A program made the position numbers and the translations under genes. 64,000 nucleotides of DNA from Variovorax paradoxus (GTDB lineage Bacteria > Pseudomonadota > Gammaproteobacteria > Burkholderiales > Burkholderiaceae_C): positions 2,046,001 through 2,110,000 of the forward strand of contig NZ_JAUSXG010000001.1 of the NCBI RefSeq assembly GCF_030815855.1. Direction: 5' to 3'. Numbering within the stretch: the stretch's first letter is position 1; every line of letters starts with the position of its first letter. Under the pieces are notes generated by a model. That model ran no database searches. It saw only the letters and a program-made list of their open reading frames with translations, and was not told where the DNA came from. Shown here piece after piece: positions 45,900-56,800 of this stretch.

Positions 45900-47639
45900 C
45901 TACGGTGCGATCTTTTGATAGAGCAGCAGGTCGTCGGTCGCGCTGCTGGGCCGGCGCAGGGTGCCGCTGAAACGCCATTGCTCCAGGGGAATGATGGTGT
46001 GCAGCCGTTCGATCGTCTCGGGGCTCACGAGCAGCCAGGGGCAATTGGTGCCGAGCAGCAGCGGCTGCAGGTTGAAATGGCCGTGATGCTGCAGGGCTGC
46101 GATATGCGCGCGGCTGAGTGCCAGTTCGGCGACGCAGCTCGGCTGCCCCACGCGCTCGGCCACTGCGCGAACTTGCGGCACGTAGCTGCGCGCGTAGTCG
46201 ATGGAAGGCAGCCAAAGCGTCATCAGCAGCATCCAGCACAGCGCGGTGCCGCCGGCCGGGAGCACCAGCGTTTTCCAGAGCGCGGCCCGGTGGCGCCCGG
46301 TGCGCCAGCGCACCAGCCAGCACCAGGCGATGGTGGCGGCCAGCGCCAGAACGAACACAATGGGCGAGAACTCGGGCACGAAGCCGGGCACCAGCCGCGC
46401 GACGCTGGCGGCGGGCTTGGGCGGCACGCCGGTTTGCATGGCGATCCAGTAGATCCAGCCCAGCACGGCCAGGCCGCTGAAGAACAGCACGTTGAACCAG
46501 TCGATCAGCGCCGCCGCGCTGCGCCGGAAGGTCGGCAGCGCGAAGGCCGCGAGCGTGGCGAAGGCCGGCAAGGTCAGCAGCAGCGAACGGTCGGAATAGT
46601 CGGTGGTCCAGGTGGCGGCCAGCGGCACCAGCGCAAACCAGAACGGCAAAGCCACGTGGCGCGCGGTGAGCTGGCGGCGCCAGCGCCAGAGCGTCCAGAC
46701 CGCGAGCGGCCACACCGGCCAGGTGAACCACACCAGCAGCTTGGCCTGGCTGCGCACATCGCCCAGCACGGAGGTGCTGCTCGGATGGCGGCCCGGCAGC
46801 TGGATTTTCCATTCGAGCAAACCCAGCCCGATGGCCAGCGCCGCGGCCACGAGCGCGACTGCGCTCATCGTCGCGAGCGCGCCTCGGGTGTAGCCCGGGC
46901 TTTCATCCGTCGCCGTGTCGGCATTGAGGCGGGCGGTGCGCCGCTCGTAGGCCATGAAGAGCGCACTGCCGATCGCCAGCGCCAGGCCCACCGTGGGACC
47001 GCCGCTCAGCGTCATGCCGATGGTGCCGACCATCAGCGCGATGACCGGGCCGGCCCGGCGATACGGCAGCGCGGCCACGCCATAGAACAGGTGCGACGCG
47101 AAATACAGCTGCGCGAGTGCCGGCGTGGTTTCATGGCCGAGTTGGGCCAGGCCCAGGCAGGCGATCAACGCGAGCAGGCCGCCGTCGGCGATTGCGCGGG
47201 CGTAGTCGGTCGGCCGGGCCTCGCCGCCGAAGGCAAAGGCCACCGGCTGCGCCCGCGCAGTGCGGGCGAGGTAGTAAACGGCGTACCAGGTGGCGGTGAA
47301 CGTGCCCCAGAGCATCAGCGCGAAGACGATGCGCACGGCCAGGTCGGGGTGCAGCCACGAAGGCGCGATCTTGATGGCCCAGGCACCGATCCAGTACGGA
47401 ATGAGCGCCGGCGTTTCGGGGCGCAGGCCCAGGAGCATGGGGTCGAACCAGCGCGCAATGCCTTCGGTGGTGCGCGCCAGCTCGGCCATGTAGCCGAACG
47501 ATGTGATGTCCGCGCTTTTCCACGGGCCGCGGCCCACGAGGCCCGGCAGCAGGTAGGCGGCGCATAACAACAGCAGTGCAATGCGCGGCAACCGGCGCAC
47601 GGCGCTCTGGGCAACGATCGCGGGAGTGGGTTGATTCAC
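45900..47639 (-). CDS. ArnT/PMT-like membrane glycosyltransferase
   Basis: It has 579 residues. An N-terminal helix is followed by a short periplasmic loop with GRGPWKSADITSFGYM and a set of about ten further membrane helices. The arrangement of an acidic loop after the first helix and the ARTTEGIARWFDPMLLG segment resembles family GT39/GT83 (ArnT-type) enzymes that use polyprenyl-linked sugars. The C-terminal 120 residues form a periplasmic domain. The acceptor is unknown. It overlaps nothing and precedes the MATE gene. Confidence 0.7.
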   Translation of the reverse strand: MNQPTPAIVAQSAVRRLPRIALLLLCAAYLLPGLVGRGPWKSADITSFGYMAELARTTEGIARWFDPMLLGLRPETPALIPYWIGAWAIKIAPSWLHPDLAVRIVFALMLWGTFTATWYAVYYLARTARAQPVAFAFGGEARPTDYARAIADGGLLALIACLGLAQLGHETTPALAQLYFASHLFYGVAALPYRRAGPVIALMVGTIGMTLSGGPTVGLALAIGSALFMAYERRTARLNADTATDESPGYTRGALATMSAVALVAAALAIGLGLLEWKIQLPGRHPSSTSVLGDVRSQAKLLVWFTWPVWPLAVWTLWRWRRQLTARHVALPFWFALVPLAATWTTDYSDRSLLLTLPAFATLAAFALPTFRRSAAALIDWFNVLFFSGLAVLGWIYWIAMQTGVPPKPAASVARLVPGFVPEFSPIVFVLALAATIAWCWLVRWRTGRHRAALWKTLVLPAGGTALCWMLLMTLWLPSIDYARSYVPQVRAVAERVGQPSCVAELALSRAHIAALQHHGHFNLQPLLLGTNCPWLLVSPETIERLHTIIPLEQWRFSGTLRRPSSATDDLLLYQKIAP

Positions 47640-47665
47640 AAAGATGAGCGAACGGCGGTTTTGGG

Positions 47666-47701
47666 AAAGAAAAAGGGCAGCGCGGTAAACCGGGCTGCCC
47701 T
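47666..47701 (-). terminator. Rho-independent terminator of rpmE
   Basis: On the minus strand GGGCAGC-C-CGG-TTTA-CCG-C-GCTGCCC is followed by TTTTTCTTT. It is 20 bp beyond the rpmE stop. Confidence 0.88.
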
Positions 47702-47720
47702 CGATGCGAAAGCGCGTGCT

Positions 47721-47990
47721 TTACTTGGAAGCAGCGCCGGTCGTCTTGCCGAAGCGGTTGCGGAACTTCTCGACGCGACCGCCCATGTTGTCGACCGACT
47801 TTTGCGTGCCGGTGTAGAACGGGTGCGATTCGCTCGTGGTGTCGAGCTTGAACAGGGGCAGTTCGCGGCCGTCGTCGGTCTTGCCCATTTCCTTGGTGTT
47901 CGCGCACGAACGGGTCACGAACTTGAAACCGTTCGACATGTCGACGAACAGGATTTCGCGGTAATTCGGGTGAATGCCTTCTTTTGCCAT
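47721..47990 (-). CDS. rpmE2: 50S ribosomal protein L31 type B
   Basis: It has 89 residues from the ATG at 47990 (GGAAAGATC site). Motifs are [22 protein letters not shown] and [27 protein letters not shown], as in L31 type B proteins. It has only one Cys, so it lacks the CxxC zinc ribbon of type A. It is a component of the large subunit; bacteria with two L31 forms use the zinc-free one when zinc is low. A longer frame to 48113 was rejected. Confidence 0.95.
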   Translation of the reverse strand: [89 protein letters not shown]

Positions 47991-48130
47991 GATCTTTCCT
48001 TTTGCGCTGTTGGAATCAATGCGCGGTCGATGCGAGAGCCACCAGCGTGCCAGGAGTCTGACGCGCTGCCCCAGGGGAGACCTGGGAAGCCGGGCGACGC
48101 TGCCCAGCCGCACTTTTCGCGGAGCCCATG

Positions 48131-48160
48131 ATTATCGCATACTGCCCCTTTTCCGAGCAA
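48131..48160 (-). promoter_or_regulatory. Promoter of rpmE
   Basis: On the minus strand TTGCTC (48155-48160) and GATAAT (48131-48136) are 18 bp apart, and TGC before GATAAT forms an extended -10. It faces rpmE with a leader of about 130 bp. Confidence 0.6.
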
Positions 48161-48172
48161 ACCCACCCTCCC

Positions 48173-49240
48173 ATGACCTCTAAACCCCTGCGCGCCGGCC
48201 TCGTCGGCTACGGTTTTGCCGGCCAGACCTTCCATGCGCCCGTGCTTTCGGCTGTTCCGGGGCTCGAACTGGCGGCTGTGGCAAGTTCGCAGCCGCACAA
48301 GGTTCATGCGGACTGGCCTGGCGTGGCCGTGGTGCCCGATGTGGCCGCACTCGTGGCCCGCGCGGACATCGACCTCGTCGTGGTGGCGACGCCCAATGCC
48401 CAGCACCATCCGGTCGCCAAGGCGGCGCTCGAGGCCGGGAAACACGTGGTGGTGGACAAGCCTTTCACCCTCGATGTCGCCGAAGCCAAGGAGCTCGAAT
48501 TGTTGGCCAGGCGCCACAATCGCGTCCTGGCGGTCTATCAGAACCGGCGTTTCGATGCCGACTACCTGACGTTGAAAGACGTGCTGGCGAGCGGCGATTT
48601 GGGCCGGCCGGTGTACCTGGAGTCGCATTTCGACCGTTTCCGGCCCGAAGTGCGCGAGCGCTGGCGTGAACAGCCGGTGCCGGGTTCGGGCCTGTGGGTG
48701 GACCTGGGCGCTCATCTGGTCGACCAGGCGGTGCAGCTGTTCGGCCGGCCCGACACGCTCCAGCTCGACACGGCAGTCTTGCGCGACGGCGCGCTGGTCG
48801 AAGACTATTTTCACGCCGTGCTGCGCTACGAAAGCGGCCCCCATGCGCCGCTGCGCGTGGTGCTGCACGCCACGACACTCGCGGCCCAGCCCGCGCCGCG
48901 CTACATCGTGCACGGCACGCGCGGCAGCTACGTCAAGCACGGTGTCGACCCGCAGGAAGATGCCTTGCGCGCCGGGCAGCGGCCGCCAGCCGCAGGGTGG
49001 GGCGCCGATCCGCTCGACGGCGAGCTCACGGTGCACGGCAGCGACGGCGTGCCGCAATACCGCTCCGTGCCGACGCGGGCCGGCAACTACGTCGACTACT
49101 ACGCCGCGGTCCGCGACGCGATCCTCGGCCACGGCCCGAACCCGGTGCCGCCAGAGCAGGCGGTCGCGCTGATGGAACTGCTCGACATCGGCCGCCAGAG
49201 TGCCGTGGAGGGGCGCGCCGTCCGGATCGAACGCCCATGA
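48173..49240 (+). CDS. Gfo/Idh/MocA-family NAD(P)-dependent oxidoreductase
   Basis: It has 355 residues from the ATG at 48173; the ATG at 48128 adds 15 residues and has a nearby GGAG, so it is possible. The Rossmann motif is RAGLVGYGFAGQTFHAPVL, followed by VVVATPNAQHHPVAKAALEAGKHVVVDKPF (parts), where EKP is replaced by DKP, normal for the YdgJ subgroup. It oxidises or reduces sugar-like or cyclitol substrates. It diverges from rpmE and shares a terminator with rho. Confidence 0.9.
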   Translation: MTSKPLRAGLVGYGFAGQTFHAPVLSAVPGLELAAVASSQPHKVHADWPGVAVVPDVAALVARADIDLVVVATPNAQHHPVAKAALEAGKHVVVDKPFTLDVAEAKELELLARRHNRVLAVYQNRRFDADYLTLKDVLASGDLGRPVYLESHFDRFRPEVRERWREQPVPGSGLWVDLGAHLVDQAVQLFGRPDTLQLDTAVLRDGALVEDYFHAVLRYESGPHAPLRVVLHATTLAAQPAPRYIVHGTRGSYVKHGVDPQEDALRAGQRPPAAGWGADPLDGELTVHGSDGVPQYRSVPTRAGNYVDYYAAVRDAILGHGPNPVPPEQAVALMELLDIGRQSAVEGRAVRIERP

Positions 49241-49277
49241 AAAAAGCGCGTCGGCCCGTGGGGGCCGACGCGCTTTT
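49239..49277. terminator. Bidirectional terminator between the oxidoreductase and rho genes
   Basis: AAAAAAGCGCGTCGGCCC-GTGG-GGGCCGACGCGCTTTT forms a 14-bp stem with A-runs on one side and T-runs on the other. It works on both strands and ends both convergent transcripts. Confidence 0.92.
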
Positions 49278-49294
49278 GCGGTTGAGCGTGGTGC

Positions 49295-50560
49295 TCAGCC
49301 GCCGCGACGCATCATGTCGAAAAATTCGACATTGGTCTTGGTCGCCTTCATGTTCTTGAGCATCAGCTCCATCGACTCGATCTCGTCCATGTTGTACATG
49401 AGCTGGCGAAGAATGCGGGTCTTCTGAAGGATTTCGGGAGCCAGCAGCAACTCTTCGCGGCGCGTGCCGCTGCGGTTGAGCTGGATCGACGGGAACACGC
49501 GCTTTTCGTACAGGCGGCGGTCCAGGTGGATTTCGGAGTTGCCGGTACCCTTGAACTCTTCGAAGATCACTTCGTCCATGCGGCTGCCGGTGTCGATCAG
49601 CGCGGTGCCGATGATGGTCAGCGAACCGCCTTCTTCCACATTGCGCGCGGCGCCCAGGAAGCGCTTGGGGCGCTGCAGCGCATTGGAGTCGACGCCGCCG
49701 GTCAGCACCTTGCCCGACGAGGGCACGACGTTGTTGTAGGCGCGGGCGAGGCGGGTGATCGAGTCGAGCAGGATCACCACATCCTTCTTGAGTTCGACCA
49801 GGCGCTTGGCGCGCTCGATCACCATTTCGGCCACGTGCACGTGGCGCGCGGCGGGCTCGTCGAAGGTCGAGGCAATGACCTCGCCCTTCACGGTGCGCTG
49901 CATTTCGGTCACTTCTTCAGGCCGCTCGTCCACCAGCAGCACCATCATGTGCACTTCGGGGTAGTTGGCGCTGATGGCGTGGGCGATGTGCTGCATCATC
50001 ACCGTCTTGCCGCTCTTGGGCGGCGCCACCAGCAGGGCGCGCTGGCCCTTGCCGATGGGGGCGATGATGTCGATGATGCGGCCCGTGATGTTCTCGTCGC
50101 TCTTGACGCCGTCGCGTTCCAGCTTCATCTGTTCCTTGGGGAACAGAGGCGTCAGGTTCTCGAACATCACCTTGTGCTTGTTCTGCTCGGGCGGACCGTC
50201 GTTGACCTTGTCGAGCTTGGTCAGCGCGAAGTAGCGCTCGCCGTCCTTGGGCGTGCGCACTTCGCCTTCGATCATGTCGCCGGTGTGCAGGTTGAAGCGG
50301 CGCACCTGGCTCGGCGAGATGTAGATGTCGTCCGTGCTGGCCGTGAAGCTGGTGTCGGGGCTGCGCAGAAAGCCGAAGCCGTCGGGCAGGATTTCGAGCA
50401 CGCCGTCGGCGAAGACCTGTTCGCCGGCCTTGGCGCGCTTCTTGATGATCGCGAACATCAGCTCCTGCTTGCGCATGCGGCCGACGTTTTCGATCTCAAG
50501 CGCTTCAGCCTGCTTGAGGACTTCAGACACGTGGAGTGCCTTGAGTTCGTTTAAGTGCAT
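49295..50560 (-). CDS. rho: Transcription termination factor Rho
   Basis: It has 421 residues. Motifs are the RNP1-like GFGFLRS near residue 62, Walker A in APPKSGKT (near 180), Walker B in [16 protein letters not shown] (near 262), Q-loop [17 protein letters not shown], and R-loop [23 protein letters not shown] (parts). It forms the hexameric RNA helicase that ends transcription. It is downstream of trxA on the same strand, a conserved Burkholderiales pairing, with a 180-bp leader between. Confidence 0.98.
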   Translation of the reverse strand: MHLNELKALHVSEVLKQAEALEIENVGRMRKQELMFAIIKKRAKAGEQVFADGVLEILPDGFGFLRSPDTSFTASTDDIYISPSQVRRFNLHTGDMIEGEVRTPKDGERYFALTKLDKVNDGPPEQNKHKVMFENLTPLFPKEQMKLERDGVKSDENITGRIIDIIAPIGKGQRALLVAPPKSGKTVMMQHIAHAISANYPEVHMMVLLVDERPEEVTEMQRTVKGEVIASTFDEPAARHVHVAEMVIERAKRLVELKKDVVILLDSITRLARAYNNVVPSSGKVLTGGVDSNALQRPKRFLGAARNVEEGGSLTIIGTALIDTGSRMDEVIFEEFKGTGNSEIHLDRRLYEKRVFPSIQLNRSGTRREELLLAPEILQKTRILRQLMYNMDEIESMELMLKNMKATKTNVEFFDMMRRGG

Positions 50561-50740
50561 GGAATGACCCCTCGCGGGGTAATCGATCGGAAAACGGGGG
50601 GAGGTTAAACGTGAAGCGAGAACTGCTTCACTAACCGGGGAACTCGAACCGGTTGCCTGAAAGGGCCGGTGAACTGTGGGAGATTATGACAGCAAAAAAT
50701 CGCGCGGCCAACGCATTGCGCGTCAGCCGGTTGAAATGAC

Positions 50741-51073
50741 TCAGGCGAGCTGCTGGTCGATGAACGCCGTGAGTTGCGCCTTGCTCATGGCGCCGACCTT
50801 GGTGGCGGCCAGCTGGCCGTCCTTGAACAGCATGAGCGTGGGGATGCCGCGAATGCCGAACTTGGCCGGAATGTCGCGGTTTTCGTCGACGTTGAGCTTG
50901 GCGATTTGCAGTTTGCCTTCGTAGGCGGTCGACACTTCGTCCAGAATGGGCGCAATCATCTTGCAGGGACCGCACCATTCGGCCCAGTAGTCGACCAGCA
51001 CCGGCTGGCTGGACTTGAGCACGTCGGCTTCGAAGGAAGAATCAGAGATGTGTTTGATCAGGTCGCTGGCCAT
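50741..51073 (-). CDS. trxA: Thioredoxin 1
   Basis: It has 110 residues. The active site is [10 protein letters not shown] and the cis-Pro loop is [11 protein letters not shown]. It is the cytoplasmic disulfide reductase that serves ribonucleotide reductase and other partners. It diverges from addB by 157 bp and precedes rho. Confidence 0.98.
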   Translation of the reverse strand: MASDLIKHISDSSFEADVLKSSQPVLVDYWAEWCGPCKMIAPILDEVSTAYEGKLQIAKLNVDENRDIPAKFGIRGIPTLMLFKDGQLAATKVGAMSKAQLTAFIDQQLA

Positions 51074-51230
51074 GTGATGTGTCCTTGTGCGCGGAGAGTT
51101 TCGGTGCAGCTAAAGTGCTGGTCATTGTGACAGAAACCAAGGGGTGGGGTGCCATGCGGGAACGCTATGGCGCCGATAGCAAAATCCCTTTGCGCGTCGC
51201 GCTTCCACGCTCCCGAACCCCCTATAGAAC

Positions 51231-53831
51231 ATGAACGAAGGCCACCCCGTCCAGGCCCTGTGGTGCGACCCCGCCGCCGGCGTGGTGGCGCGCATTGCCG
51301 GCGCCATTGCAGAGCGCCAGCTTCACGCGGCGCGCACCGTGGTGCTGGTGCCCTATGCGCAGTTGATGGGCGTGGCGCGCGGCATGTGGGCACGCTGCGG
51401 CACGCCGGGCTTCGTGCCGCGCTTCGAAACCACGCGCAACTGGGCGCGCAGCGCGGGCGGCTTCCTGCCCACAGGCTACGACATCGCATTCGACATGGCG
51501 CGCGATCTCGTCACGGCCCAGGCGCTGCTGTCGCAGGCTGGCTTTGCCGCCGAGCGCTTTGCGCTGGCCGGGCGCGTGGTCGAACTGGCCTACCAGCTGG
51601 CCCCGCTCGCGGCCGCGGCGCTGCCTGAGGTGCGCGGCACCGAATGGGCGCAGCGGGCTGCCCATGTGGCCGAAGCCGGCAGCGAGTCGGAATGGTTTCG
51701 CATCGAAAGCGCGCTGATACGCGTTGCGGTGGCCTGGGCCGCCAACTCGGGTTATGCCACCGATGTGCTGCTGCGCGACAACGTGCGCACGCAGGTCGAC
51801 GCGCTCATCGTGCTCGAAGGCTTCCAGACCGATCCGCTCACGCAGACGCTCTGCACGCTGTGGCGCGAGCGCGCCATTCATCTCTCGCTGGTGCCCACGA
51901 CCCCGCCGGCCGCCGCGGCAAGCGCGCATGTCGCCGCCGACCCCGAAGACGAAGCCGAGCTTGCCGCTGCCTGCGTGCTGCAGCACCTGGCCGAGGGCCG
52001 TGCGCCGGTCGCGTTGGTCGCGACCGACCGCGCGCTCACGCGGCGCATCGGTGCGCAGCTCCAGGCGCAGGGCGTCACGGCGCACGACGAAACCGGCTGG
52101 AAGCTTTCCACCACGCGCGCCGCCGCCACCGTGATGGGCGCGCTGCGTGCCTGCGCCCACGACGCCGGCAGCGACCAGGTGCTCGGATGGCTCAAGAGCG
52201 GGGCCGACGGCGATGCGCTTGCCGTGCAGGCGCTCGAAGCCCGGCTGCGGCGCGAAGGCGTGCGCGAATGGTCGGCCTGGTGCGGGCAGGCCGCGCGCAG
52301 CGAGAAACCGCAGGACATCGCGCTGCTGCCGTTCACCGAAGGCGTCGAAGGTCGGCGCATGGCCATGGCCCGCTCGAGGCCGCTGGTCGACTGGCTGCGG
52401 GCGCTGCGCGAGCTGCTGGAGGCCTGCGAGCAATGGGCGCCACTCGCAGCCGACATGGCCGGCGGCAAGGTGATCGCCGCGTTGTGGCTCGATGCCGATG
52501 CCCATGGCGACGACGACGACTTCCCGGGCGGGCGCCACACGCTGGCCGAGTTCACGGCCTGGGTCCGCGACGTGCTCGAAGACGCCAGCTTCGTGCCGCC
52601 CGCCGGCAGTGACGTGCCGCAGGTCGTGGTGTTGCCGCTGCACCAGCTGCTGGGCCGCGCATTCGGCGCGGTGGTCATTCCCGGTTGCGACGATCGGCGC
52701 CTGCCCGCGTCGCCCGAGCCGCCCGGCAACTGGAGCGCGGCCCAGCGCGCCGAACTGGGCCTGCCGGCGCGTGAAACGCTCGAGGCCGCGCAGCGCTCGG
52801 CCTGGGCCGCGGCCTTGTGCAATCCCAGCTGCGAATTGCTGTGGCGCCAATCCGATGCCAGTGGCGAGCCGGTCCGGCCGAGCCCGCTGGTGCAGGCGCT
52901 GCAGCTCGACCATGCGTTGCAAATGACTGCGGACCCGCGCACCCTGCGCGAAGTCGCGGTGCAGCCGACGCTGTACCCAACTCCCTCCGGGGCGCTGCTT
53001 CCGCTGCGGAACATTTCGACCAGCGTCTACGAAGACCTGCGCCGCTGTCCCTACCGCTTCTTCGCGCTGCGGCAACTCGGGCTGCGCAGCGCCGACGAGC
53101 TCGATGCCGAGGTCGACAAGCGCGACTTCGGCAACTGGCTGCACGCCGTGCTGGGCCATTTCCATGAGGCACTGACGGCGCGACCGACCAGCGAAGCGGC
53201 CGAACGCGTGGCGTACATCACCGCGGCGGCCGAACGCGCGACGCGCGAGTTCGGCTTGTCGGACAGCGAGTTCCTGCCGTTCGCGGCAGCTTGGCCGGCC
53301 GTGTGCGACGGCTACCTTCAATGGCTTGCCGGCCACGAGGCGAGCGGCGCCGTCTTCGTCGAATCGGAGCCCTGGAAAGAGCAGCCGCTGGGCAATCTGC
53401 AACTGGTCGGCCGGCTGGACCGCATCGACCGCATGCCCGACGGCCAGGCCTTCGTGATCGACTACAAGACGGAATCGGCCGCGGTCACCAAGGAGCGCGT
53501 GAAGGATCCGACCGAGGACACGCAGCTGGCCTTCTATGCCGCGCTGGTGGCCGACGACACCTTGCGCGCGGCCTATGTCAATGTCGGCGAGAAGTCGTCC
53601 GGAACGCAGACGGTCGAGCAGCCCGTGGTGGTGGAGGCGCGCGACGCACTGGTCGCGGGCATCCTCGATGACTTCACCCGCATCGCCCAGGGCGCGGCGC
53701 TGCCTCCATTGGGAGAGGGCGCGATCTGCGACTACTGCGCGGCGCGCGGGCTTTGCCGCAAGGACTTCTGGGAGGTCGAGCAGCCCCCGCTTTCGCCCAC
53801 TGAGGCTCTGGCCGGAGGGTCTGCCCAATGA
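51231..53831 (+). CDS. addB: AddB-like exonuclease subunit (RecB-family nuclease with Fe-S cluster)
   Basis: It has 866 residues. The N-terminal 600 residues are a degenerate helicase-like region with no Walker A. The C-terminal PD-(D/E)xK nuclease has GRLDRIDRMPDGQAFVIDYKTE near residues 725-750. Four cysteines (RRCPYRFF and CDYCAARGLC) flank the nuclease in the spacing of the AddB iron-sulfur staple. With AddA it processes double-strand breaks to load RecA. It overlaps addA by 4 bp (ATGA). Confidence 0.9.
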   Translation: MNEGHPVQALWCDPAAGVVARIAGAIAERQLHAARTVVLVPYAQLMGVARGMWARCGTPGFVPRFETTRNWARSAGGFLPTGYDIAFDMARDLVTAQALLSQAGFAAERFALAGRVVELAYQLAPLAAAALPEVRGTEWAQRAAHVAEAGSESEWFRIESALIRVAVAWAANSGYATDVLLRDNVRTQVDALIVLEGFQTDPLTQTLCTLWRERAIHLSLVPTTPPAAAASAHVAADPEDEAELAAACVLQHLAEGRAPVALVATDRALTRRIGAQLQAQGVTAHDETGWKLSTTRAAATVMGALRACAHDAGSDQVLGWLKSGADGDALAVQALEARLRREGVREWSAWCGQAARSEKPQDIALLPFTEGVEGRRMAMARSRPLVDWLRALRELLEACEQWAPLAADMAGGKVIAALWLDADAHGDDDDFPGGRHTLAEFTAWVRDVLEDASFVPPAGSDVPQVVVLPLHQLLGRAFGAVVIPGCDDRRLPASPEPPGNWSAAQRAELGLPARETLEAAQRSAWAAALCNPSCELLWRQSDASGEPVRPSPLVQALQLDHALQMTADPRTLREVAVQPTLYPTPSGALLPLRNISTSVYEDLRRCPYRFFALRQLGLRSADELDAEVDKRDFGNWLHAVLGHFHEALTARPTSEAAERVAYITAAAERATREFGLSDSEFLPFAAAWPAVCDGYLQWLAGHEASGAVFVESEPWKEQPLGNLQLVGRLDRIDRMPDGQAFVIDYKTESAAVTKERVKDPTEDTQLAFYAALVADDTLRAAYVNVGEKSSGTQTVEQPVVVEARDALVAGILDDFTRIAQGAALPPLGEGAICDYCAARGLCRKDFWEVEQPPLSPTEALAGGSAQ

Positions 53832-56800
53832 ACGGCGCCGCCTACGAACACAACGGCCGGCACGTCGCGCGCGAGGCCTTCTACACCGTGGCCTGCGACC
53901 CGCGGCGCTCCGTTGCCGTCGAGGCCTGCGCCGGCGCGGGCAAGACCTGGATGCTGGTGTCGCGCATCTTGCGCGCGCTGCTCGAAGAAGGCGAATCGGC
54001 CTGCGAGCCGCACGAAATTCTGGCGATTACCTTCACCAAGAAAGCCGCCGGCGAGATGCGCGAGCGTCTGGACCAATGGCTCGAGCAGTTCGCCGAGCGC
54101 GGCCCCGACGAACTGGTGCGCGAACTCGTGATGCGAGGCGTCGAGCCTTCTGCCGCACTGGCCGCCGTACCGCGCTTGCAGGGCCTCTACAGGCGTTTGC
54201 TCGAAGGCGGCCGGCCGGTGCAGTTCCGTACCTTTCACGCCTGGTTTGCGGGCCTGTTGCGCAACGCGCCGCTCGCGGTACTGCGCGAGCTCGGCCTGCC
54301 CGCCAACTATGAACTGCTCGAAGACGATGCCGAGGCGCGCGTGCGTACCTGGCGTCCGTTCTTCGAGGCGGTGACCGCCGACAAGGAGGCACTGGCCGAC
54401 TACTACGCTGTCGTCGCCACGTACGGCCGGTCGCAGACCGCCAAGGCTCTCGGAGAAGCGCTCACGCGCCGGGTCGAGTTCTCGCTGTCCGATCCGGTGT
54501 CGGCGGTGCAGCACTTCAGCGCCATGCATCCCTCGCTCCAAGGCCTGGACGAGCCGACCGATGCCTTGCAGGGAGAGCAGGTCAGGCGCCGCTGGCTCGA
54601 CCGTGCCGCCGCGCTCGGCCGCGAAGCCAACAAGACGCCGCAGAAGGCTGCCGAGGCGATCATCGACGTGTTCGGCACCGGCGAGCCGGCAGCGGCATCG
54701 CGCACGGCCGCACTGGCGCACCTGCGCAAGAATTTCTTTGTCGCCTCCGAAGACCGGCTCACCAAGAACCTGCAGAAATACCCCGCCGCGCAGGAAGCCG
54801 AAGCCGAGCTCCAGACACTGTGCGTCGCGCAGGCCCAGCACGCCGCCTGGCTCTACCAGCAGCGCATGACGCGGCTCACGCGCATCCTCATCTCCGCCTT
54901 TGCCGAAGTGAAGCGCGCCCATGGCTGGGTCGACATGAACGACGTCGAACAGGCTGCGCAATTGCTGCTGGGCCAGTCGGCGCTGTCGGGCTGGGTGCAG
55001 GAGCGGCTCGATGCGCGCATCGCCCATCTGCTGATCGACGAATTCCAGGACACCAATCCGCTGCAGTGGCAGGCGCTCTACGGCTGGCTCAGCGCCTACA
55101 CCGGTGCGGGGGGCAAGGCACCGCGCGTCTTCATCGTGGGCGACCCGAAGCAGAGCATCTACCGCTTTCGCCGCGCCGAGCCGCAGGTGTTCATCGCCGC
55201 GAAGAAGTTCGTGCGCGAAGGCCTGGGCGGCGAGCTGCTCAACTGCGATCACACCCACCGCAATGCGCGCGCGGTGGTCGGCCTGGTCAACCAGGCGATG
55301 CTGGCTGCGCAGGAGGCCGGGGAGTTCGACGGCTACCGCGCCCACACCACCGAGCGCAACGACGAGGGTGAACTGCTCAAGCTGCCGCCCATCGACCGCG
55401 ACGCGCTAGGTACCGCCGAAGCGGCTCCGGCCGACGACGGCATGCTGCATTGGCGCGACAGCCTCGTCACGCCGCGCGTGCTGCCCGAAGAACAATTGCT
55501 GCAAAAAGAATGCGAGCAGGCCGCGCGCTGGGTCGCGCAGCGCATTGCCGACGGCACGCCGCCGCGGCAGATCATGGTGCTGGCGCGCCGCCGCAACCGG
55601 CTGGCCGCGATGCAGGACGCGCTGCGCCAGCGCCACATTCCCGTGCAGCAGCCTGAAAAGAACGAGCTGCACGACGCACCCGAGGTGCAGGACGTAGTGG
55701 CGCTGATCGATGCGCTGGTGTCGCCCGCGCACGATCTTTCGCTGGCGCGTGCACTCAAGTCGCCGCTGTTCGGCATCGGCGACGATGCGCTGGTGCGGTT
55801 GGCGCTGCGCCAGCGCGAGCAGCCTTCGTCGAGCTGGTTCGCGTTGATTCAGAAGGGCGAGGGCCTGCCCGCGGAACTGGCCGAAGCCGGCGTCAAGCTC
55901 AAGCAATGGCAGCGCTGGCTCGCCGCATGGCCGCCGCACGATGCGCTCGACGCGATCTTTCACGATGGCGATGTGCTGGCCAGGTTCGGCGCCGCCGTGC
56001 CTTCCGCCATGCGCCAGAGCGCGCTGGCCAATTTGCGCGGATTGTTGGCGGCGTCGCTCGAGATCGAAGGCGCCCGCTTTGCCACGCCTTATGCGCTGGT
56101 ACGTGCATTGCGCGCAGGTGGCGTGCGCGCGCCGTCCGTCGCGGTGCCCGATGCGGTGCAGCTCCTGACCGTGCACGGCGCCAAGGGCCTCGAGGCCGAC
56201 ACCGTGCTCATGCTCGACTGCGATGCACCGTCGCCGCGCGCCCAGACCATGGGCGTGCTGGTCGAATGGAAGGGCAGCGACAGTGCGCCCACGCGCTTCG
56301 TGTTCATGGCCAGCGAGAAAACGCCGCCGGGCTGCGCCACTGCATTGCTCGAGGAAGAGCAGCGGGCGCGCCACCGCGAAGAACTGAACGGCCTCTACGT
56401 CGCAACCACGCGGGCGCGCGAGCGCCTTGTGCTGTCGTCGGTACAGCCGGCCCGCGCCAACGAGGGCAGCTGGTGGTCGCGGCTCGAATCGATGTGCGAA
56501 CCCGTGGAAGCCGACGAGCCATTGATCGTGTCAACGGCGGAATCCGTGGCCGGCAGTTTTTCGATGAAGAAGATGCCGGTCCTGACGCCCGCGGCCAAGC
56601 AACCTGTGGCCGTCAAGAAAACCGCTGACAACACCACCGTCGATGCGCGCGCTGCCGCGTTCGGCCAGGCAATGCACCGCCTGCTCGAATGGGCCGTGCC
56701 GGGCGAGGCGCTGCCGCCGGCACACGTGCGCGCCGCGGCCCGCGAGTTCATGCTCGACGCGCAGCAGGCACGCGGCGCCGCCGTGTTGGCCGAGCGCATT

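Noticed and set aside
44814..47567. 917-codon plus-strand frame opposite the MATE and glycosyltransferase genes
   Set aside because: The Arg/Gln/His-rich composition is typical of an antisense shadow, and the minus-strand genes have clear membrane topology.
51222..53828. 868-codon minus-strand frame opposite addB
   Set aside because: Shadow of addB, which has nuclease and iron-sulfur motifs and is coupled to addA.
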